From Erythroxylum novogranatense (taxonomy: Eukaryota; Streptophyta; Magnoliopsida; Malpighiales; Erythroxylaceae): DNA of 64,000 bases. Positions 57,580 to 64,000 of the stretch are shown in pieces. Numbering within the stretch: the first letter of the stretch is position 1; each line of letters opens with the position of its first letter. The DNA lies in NCBI GenBank assembly GCA_029891385.1, contig CM057233.1, forward strand, positions 25,342,150-25,406,149. The letters run 5' to 3'. The notes beneath the pieces were generated by a model. It saw nothing but the letters and a program-made list of their open reading frames with translations, did no database searches and had not been told where the DNA came from. Made by a program: the position numbers and the translations under genes.

Positions 57580-60330
57580 TAAAGCCAATCGCCTTGGTAT
57601 CTAATACCATAAGCGAGTACATGAGAATCAAAATTCTTCTGTGGCAACGGCTTTGTCAACGGATCAGCAATGTTGTGCTCTGTGGAATTCTCTCTATCGG
57701 GACATCACCTCGAGCAATGATCTCCGAATCAAATGATATCGGTGAGTACGTGTTTGGATCGTTGATGAGACCTTGGTTCCTTTGCTCTGCAAGAATAGCT
57801 CCATTGTTGTCACAATACAATCTGTATGGGTCCATCACATTTAGGAACCACACCAAGTTCGAAATGAACTTCTTGATCCAAACCGCTTCCTTTCTTTGCG
57901 TCGATGCGCAATGTACTCTTCCTCGATCGTTGAATCAACGATCGTCTCTGTTTGGAACTCTTCCAACCGATCGCCCGCATTATTTAGTGTGAAAACATAA
58001 CCGATTGGGACTTGGAGTCGTCCTTATCAGATTGAAAACTGGCATCCGTATGCCCGCTCACTTGGAGACTTCCATCTCTATATATCAAGAAAACATCCTT
58101 AGTTCTTCGCAAGTACTTTAGGATATTCTTGTGACCACCCAAATGACCCTCACCAGATCCGATTGGTATCGTCAGTAACACTTAGAGCATATGATACATC
58201 GGGTCTCAGATACATAGCATTACGTACATAATAGATCCTACTGCAGACGCATACGGGATCATATTCATACGCATCCTCTCATCCTGTGTCTTGGGACACA
58301 TGGACTTCGAGAGTGTTATCCCATGAGTAATGGGAAGAAACCCTCTCTTGGATTGTTCCATGCTAAACCTCTTTAGCACCTTGTCTATGTACGTTGACTG
58401 TGAAAGACCAAGCAACATCTTCGATCTATCTCTATAAATCTTTATCCCAAGGATATAAGTTGCTTCTCCAAGGTCTTTCATGGCAAATTGTTTGGACAAC
58501 CAAATTTTTACTGATTGCAGCATTGAGATATCGTTTCCTAGCAACAATATGTCATCTACATATAACACAAGGAATACGATCGCAGTTCCATTAACTTTCT
58601 TGTACACGGTGTTCATCCGGATTTTGAGAAACCAAACTCTTTGATTGTCTCATCAAAACGGATATTCCAACTCCTGGATGCTTGCTTCAATCCATAAATG
58701 GATTTCTGAAGCTTGCATACTTTTTCGCCATCAGCGGAAATGAAGCCCTCAGGTTGTGTCATGTACACATCCTCAGCCAGATTTTCATGGCACGAAGCCA
58801 TTTTTCAGACTCTGAACTCTTCAGAACCTCTTCATAGGTGGTAGGCTCATCATCCTCTATGAGCAATACGTCATTCTGTTCACTCACGAGAAATCCATAT
58901 CTCTCAGGAACAGAGCGTATCCTACTTGACCTACGAATTTTGTGTGTAGTAGAAGGTTGAACTGTTACCTCATCTGTATGAGTTACAGTTTCAGGTTCAG
59001 GCAGTTGATCCGTGTCTGTCCGAGCATCTTGAACTTCTTCAAGTTCAACTTTGCTCCCACTGTCCTCTTTTAAAAGAAACTCTTTCTCTAAAAAGACAAC
59101 ATGCATAGAAACAAACACCTTTTGTTCCTCAGCAAAGTAGAATTGATATCCTCTTGTTTCTTTAGGATATCCTACGAACAAACATTTGTCAGATTTTGCT
59201 CCAAGCTTATCTCGACCGTGTCCGCTTCACATAAGGTGACAACCCCATACTTTCAAATAAGAAAGATAAGGTTTCTTGTTAGTCCACATCTCATATGGAG
59301 TAACATCAAGCGTCTTTGATGGAACTCATTTAACAAGTAAACAAGCGCCTCAAGTGCATATCCCCAAAAGGATTTTGGTAGCTGTGCAAAGCCCATCATA
59401 GATCGTACCACGTCCAACAAGGTTCGATTTCTCCTTTCGCCACACCATTATCTTTGTGGTGTGTAAGGAGGGTCCACCGAGATAATATCCCATTATCTCG
59501 AGATAATCAAAAACTCTTGGTCTAAGTATTCACCACCACGATCGGATCGTAATGTTTTGATACTTTTACCAAGTTGTTTTTCTACTTCATTTCTGAATTG
59601 TTTGAACTTTTCAAACGCTTGATTTGTATCTCATCGAATCTGGTACCCATATCGAGAATAATCATCGATAAAGGTAATGAAGTAACGGCAACCACTTCCG
59701 CATGGATGGACATCGGACCACATAAATCTGAATGTATTAGGTCTAATAATCCGAATATTCGTTCACCCTTTCCTTAAAGGTAACTTAGTCATCTTGCCTA
59801 ATAAACAAGATTCACATGTGTCATATGATTCATAATCGAATGACCCTAAACTTCCACTCTTGTGGAGCTTAGCGATGCGTCTCTCATTTATATGGCCAAG
59901 GCGACAATGCCATAAGTAAGTTGATTTTAAATTATCTCTTTTATGTCTTTTAGAGTCATTGACATTAATAACCGGATGTGACATATCTAATATGTAAATT
60001 CCATTGCATAATGTACCAGTACCATAAAGCATTCCATTTGAACTAATAGAACAACCATTGTTACCAAAAGACAAATGGAAACCAATTCTATTTAAACAAG
60101 AAAGCAGACAAGATGTTCTTTGTTAACACGGGTACAAAATAACAATCATCCAAGTTAAGTACAAGCCCACTGGGAGTGTCAAAACATAAGTCCCTACGGC
60201 TAATGCAAAGAACTCTTGCTCCATTGCCAACACGCAGTCCATTTCTCCCTTTATGAGCGCCATCGTCCACGAGGCCCCGCATATCATTGCATATGTGTGA
60301 GCCACAACCGTATCTAATACCCATATGTTA
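57580..60330 (-). pseudogene. Copia B pol (protease, integrase, RT, RNase H), frameshifted
   Basis: In element order on the minus strand: protease near 60088-60324 (GCGSHIC and LRVGNGARV, and the LVLNLDDCYFVPVLTKNI stretch); GAG-pre-integrase 59763-60074 (HCRLGHINERRIAKLHKSG, CESCLLGKMTKLP); integrase about 59200-59760 (RSDRGGEY near 59545, VAERRNRT near 59440); RT 58206-58830, whose two open pieces include SIYGLKQASRSWNIRFDE and LYVDDILLLGND with MKDLGEATYILGIKIYRDRS; RNase H 57600-58181 (ILKYLRRTKDVFLIY, TDASFQSD, YCDNNGAI). The family is highly similar to copia A over these motifs. At 57990-58000 the expected TCTGGTTATG is TCGGTTATG, one base short at CTG, ending the frame. No full protein is possible. 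Confidence 0.9.
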
Positions 60331-61177
60331 TGATCGAAGCAAGATAACCTCAATGACAAACATACCGAAGAAGTCGAGGCGGTGATGCCTTCTTCGCTTC
60401 GATTCTTCCAGATAAACTTTGCGATTCGCCCAATGACCGGTCTTACCAAGAATGGAAGGGTACCTTTTAGTGCGATCTCTTTGGTCTTCTTCTTGCCTTT
60501 CGCTGCACTTCCTTTGACACGAGCCTTTTCTTCTTCTGTTTCCTCTTCTTAGAAGCGGAGGAAGAAGAATCCACCAATAAGAACGCCTTGCTATCTTGCT
60601 TGACGACATTGTTCTCATTGCCTTGAGAAGATTGATCAGCTCGGGAATTGTGGTGGATATTTGGTTCATTCGATAGTTCAACCTGGTTGTGAATAACTAT
60701 CGACAAACCAACAAGAATTAAGTCTATACTTAACTCGAATCCATCACAAAACCTAAGACGCCAACCTCTCAATATAGCCATTCATCTTCAATGCATATTG
60801 CACCGCAGATGAACCAGAGTCATCTTCGTTGTAAAGAGCAACCTTGAGGTCTCGAACCGTTCGGACCGTGCTTGCTCATCAAACAACTCTCTAAGATGAA
60901 ACACTATCGTGTGAGCATCCATAGACTCGTCTCGCTTCGCAGCTCGGTGACATCGATGCAAGCATAATGCGGTAGCTATGTCACCGTCTTTTAGATGCTT
61001 ACGATATGCCTTCGATCATCATCGAAGCTCCTTCAGAAGTGGATCCGGGCGAAAATCAAGGATGTATCCTAGATCCTCGGATCGAGAACAATTCTCGATT
61101 CATGACCAATCAAGAAAAATTGGTCCGGTTAATTTGTTTGCATCCATTAGTGAGCGAAGATTCACACTAGTCGACAT
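60331..61177 (-). pseudogene. Copia B gag, frameshifted
   Basis: The ATG at 61177 opens M-S-T-S-V-N-L-R-S-L-M-D-A-N-K-L-T-G-P, a typical copia gag start, then meets an in-frame TGA within about 25 codons. Downstream, 60467-60781 gives a Lys/Arg-rich C-terminal region, and near 60420-60450 there is a G-H-W-A-N-R remnant of the zinc knuckle followed by a KVYLEESK-like stretch. Gag would form particles and bind RNA; this one is inactive. Confidence 0.8.
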
Positions 61178-61367
61178 CTTCAATCAACCTAAACGTAGAG
61201 AGAGAAAGAAAGTTAGAATAGAATTAAATGTATGCTCATAAGGACTTAAATGACATACATATGGCTCCTACTAGTTTCAACAGAATCCATAACCCTCATC
61301 ATGAATCCATGAAACAAAATGGCACATTGACCTAGTGGGTCGATATCAGGCATTGCTAAGAATGACC

Positions 61368-61745
61368 TTGAGGTTAGCTCAACAAGTCACCTTAGGTCAA
61401 TCGGTAGGTATCGATCATACCAATTGCATCATCGATGACCGACATTAAGAATGACCTTGAGGTTAGCTCAACAAGCCATCTTATGTCTCGGGAGGTATCA
61501 GACATACCAATTACATCTTAGACACAACTATCGATCAGTGCTATCAACAGTTGATGTATGCATACATTGGGTTATCAACACGATGCGAGTACATCGATGT
61601 ACACTACCCAACTTCGCTCTGTTCACGTTGACCTTGAGGTTAGCTCAACAAATCAACGCTTCTAGGAAAACCGACCCATTAATCCGAAAATCTTATTTTC
61701 ATGGTTTGAACATATTCGTATAGAGTGAGCTTGAGGTTAGCTCAA
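61368..61745 (-). repeat. Four dispersed TTGAGGTTAGCTCAA stem motifs
   Basis: Exact copies at 61368-61382, 61457-61471, 61634-61648 and 61731-61745 (plus-strand reading), most preceded by GACC and all followed by CAA. Each has 5-bp arms TTGAG/CTCAA around GTTAG. The sequence between copies is different, although AGGTATC is shared after the first two. Confidence 0.92.
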
Positions 61746-61952
61746 CAACCCAACCCTATAAGAACTCTGGTTCTTACCATATTAATGGAAGGCGTTAGTT
61801 TTCATATTTTAAGTTGAGGGATTTTAGGTCTCATCTAATTAATCTCATCCAAGGATCATAGTCACTATGACTATATGGTGCGATTTAGGCATTGCATCAA
61901 TCACATTGAATTTATACCGAAAATCACCCATCATCCCACTAAGACATGATAT

Positions 61953-62127
61953 AAGTCGACTTGTATATGTATAAGTCGACTTATGTCTCTATATAAGTCG
62001 ACTTATGCATGTGTAAGTCGACTTGTGTAATAATGCATGAACAAGTCGACTTGTACCATTGTGCAAGTCGACTTATTAGTCTATCTGATGCGCAAACAAG
62101 TCGACTTATGAACATATAAGTCGACTT
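61953..62127 (-). repeat. Array of eight AAGTCGACTT palindromes
   Basis: Perfect 10-bp palindromes start at 61953, 61973, 61995, 62015, 62043, 62065, 62098 and 62118 (spacing 20, 22, 20, 28, 22, 33 and 20). Several extend to 14 bp (ATAAGTCGACTTAT, ACAAGTCGACTTGT). Spacers are unrelated AT-rich words. The array lies in the copia leader about 1.1 kb from the PBS. Confidence 0.95.
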
Positions 62128-63253
62128 GTTCATTAATGCATTTGGAATTGCTATCTAATCGGCTAATTCTTAATCCAGGCATTTCCAATTCACAACACCA
62201 ATATAACAAGTATATAAACCTTTATATTAATGTGCTAATGAAACATTTTCATCAACTCATGCATGCCATATAGTCTAACTATATGTGAAAACCTTGAAAC
62301 CGATTAATCCACCATTAATCACTAGATTTCCACATAATTCAAGGACACCAAATAATCATGCTAAGTATCTCTAGGTAGGCTACACGTTATCAGGATTACT
62401 CCGGCACTTGTCACAAAAATTGCGACGGCCAAAATAACCAAGATAACGGAATAAGCTAACGAGACGCTAAAGTGACCTATTCGATATCCAAAAATTATTG
62501 GAAACCTAAATTCAAGAATCTCAACTTGGCATGCATACCACATCAATATAACACATTTTTAATCACTATAAAAATGATTCATGGCATTGGAACAGAAAAT
62601 AACATAATCAATCATTCCAAACAAAACAGCCCCAGCAAGTTTCTCAAAACTGCTAAGTTCAACATTTTGCTCAAAATGACCATTGAAACACTTTCAATAA
62701 ATACTGAGAAAATTACAGAGGTTAAAACATGTTCCCAACATGCTCCATGAATTTTTACAGGATTTATTTCCCACAAAAACTCATTGAACCTCAGCAATCT
62801 AGCCGAACCAGAATCTGTGTTCTCCAACACAGACATTCCCATCAGCACACAAGTAATTCGGAAATAAATGGTAAATCACCTTGAAAACATTTTTCCATCC
62901 ACAGAGAAATTCAAAAACATCTTAGGGACATGTCAGTGAAAACCAATCCGAAAAACAATTTTTCTAGAATTTATTCTCGAATTTACAAGCATACCTGTTT
63001 CAGAAACTATCAACAAGACAGCATCCGAAAGTTGAGGGAATTAAATAGCAAAACCATATCAAATTAAATTGATAAATTCTCATCTTTCACAAACATATTC
63101 TATAACATGTTATGAACAATTCTGAGCAAGAAATTTCGAAAACATGCATCTCTATACTGATTCGAAATTCACACAAATAACATGCATCAGCAGCTCAATT
63201 CACTAAGGAACTCCGACCTAGTTATCATTTCGACTGTTTATACAACACAAGTG

Positions 63254-63265
63254 GCTCTGATACCA
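63254..63265 (-). other. Primer-binding site of copia B copy 2
   Basis: The minus strand reads TGGTATCAGAGC (initiator Met tRNA), one base from the LTR end, the same as at 1119-1130. Confidence 0.9.
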
Positions 63266-63266
63266 C

Positions 63267-64000
63267 TGTAGGAAAATCCCGGGGTAGGCATCATATGCCC
63301 ACAGTGCGGAATTTAAAATTTTGAGTCCCGGGACATTCCCGAAAGCCAGGATCCATGTGTATGTATAAACAATCAAACCATAACGACCAAAGGAGACCGT
63401 CTCTAACAGTATCCACGCAGAGGTCGGAAAACCTAACCGGGACAAACTCTTTTGACCCGGGAATAGCTAGATTAAAGAGAAGAGTGCTAGCTCTTACCTT
63501 AGCCTTGGAGAGCTTGAAGACTTGATGAAGGAGATGACAAAACTCTTGGATGAGAGGATGAATAATCGATGGAGAAGATGAAGATCTTTGGTTTTTCATA
63601 AAAACCTCGCTTCTTCTCTTGCAATCCACGAAGATCATGTTCTCAAAAGAAGAAAACTCATTTTTCTCTTCTTATTCCATGTCATACGACCATCTCCCAT
63701 CATCTTTCATCCTAACTATTTGCCATTTTGTCATTTTGTCATTAAATGACCAATGACTAAGCATTTTGAAAGAAGCTTCCATGCTTCTCCCTCCATCTCC
63801 CACGTATACAAGCATATAAATATATATTAATTAATTATTTAATCAATTAATTAATATATATAATTGCTAAAGTGGTCGATCACCAAATTGATCTCTTGGC
63901 TGCAAGCCCCGCCGTAAAAAATCACCGAAGCGGTTTTCAAGAATGTCGATGTCGCGATCTCATGGGACATATCCCAATCTCATCGGGATCCATTTAATCC
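63267..64000 (-). repeat. 5' LTR of copia B copy 2, partial
   Basis: The U5-side 734 bp, nearly identical to 55730-56470. It is cut by the window end. Confidence 0.92.

Larger units (their letters stand above)
61178..63253 (-). other. Long leader of copia B copy 2
   Basis: 2.08 kb between PBS and gag. It contains four TTGAG/CTCAA stem motifs (61368-61745) and eight AAGTCGACTT palindromes (61953-62127), then sequence shared with 1-1118 of the window. A 92-codon ORF on the opposite strand (62472-62750) corresponds to 337-585 in copy 1. Confidence 0.8.
55730..64000 (-). mobile_element. Ty1/copia retrotransposon, family B, copy 2 (5' LTR cut by window end)
   Basis: Minus-strand element: 3' LTR 55730-57564, polypurine tract 57565-57579, broken gag-pol 57580-61177, leader 61178-63253, PBS 63254-63265 and 5' LTR from 63267 on. 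The flank at the 3' LTR is ATTCC (55725-55729); the other duplication is outside the window. The two LTRs differ by only a few percent where both are visible, apart from a messy patch near 56345-56400. It is the same family as the element at 1-2992, probably Angela-like. Confidence 0.93.

Noticed and set aside
61953..62127. CRISPR-like repeat-spacer pattern
   Set aside because: A 10-bp palindrome with irregular 10-23-bp spacers in a plant retroelement leader; repeat and spacer sizes and context do not fit CRISPR.

Overview
The window is nuclear DNA of a flowering plant, probably a eudicot. It is AT-rich, has no bacterial-type gene organisation, and consists of nested Ty1/copia and Ty3/gypsy LTR retrotransposons around a single spliced host gene. 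I cannot name the species from the sequence.

Layout. 1-2992: 5' leader, primer-binding site and 5' LTR of a minus-strand Ty1/copia element (family B). 2993-6104: decayed retroelement DNA with a broken coiled-coil ORF. 6105-10031: about 1.2-kb tandem repeat units, interrupted by a structurally complete plus-strand copia element (family A, 10032-19568, TSD TCCCA) and by a minus-strand gypsy solo LTR (19698-23440); the array ends near 23833. 23834-27276: a gypsy-type LTR remnant. 27387-30913: a second minus-strand solo LTR. 30914-33430: intergenic DNA holding a copia fragment. 33431-39440: the host gene, encoding a 395-residue VHS-GAT protein of the TOM1-LIKE family (TOL1-like), with a 5'UTR intron and three coding exons. 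39441-45614: scrambled endogenous pararetrovirus (caulimovirid) remnants, split by a 2.86-kb chimeric gypsy insert (TSD TTTTA). 45615-47661: a gypsy LTR interrupted by a large Tekay/Del-like gypsy element (47662-55447: 4.09-kb LTR, gag-pol as far as RNase H), which is itself cut by a 282-bp fragment of unknown origin and then by a second family-B copia element (55730 to beyond 64000, minus strand).

Function. The only host gene that looks functional is the TOL gene, an ESCRT-0-like ubiquitin receptor for endosomal sorting. No retroelement protein is intact. The gypsy gag-pol keeps one reading frame with five transition-type stops, whereas both copia polyproteins are broken mainly by small indels, many at CAG/CTG sites.

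Most unusual observations: (1) eight copies of the palindrome AAGTCGACTT in the 5' leader of the right-hand copia element, together with four copies of a TTGAG/CTCAA stem motif; (2) CWG-to-CG changes in the copia elements; (3) a 17-bp inverted repeat identical in four otherwise diverged gypsy LTRs; (4) a fast-changing GC-rich repeat block inside these LTRs; (5) inverted and tandemly duplicated pararetrovirus fragments next to the host gene. I found no convincing new multi-gene system.
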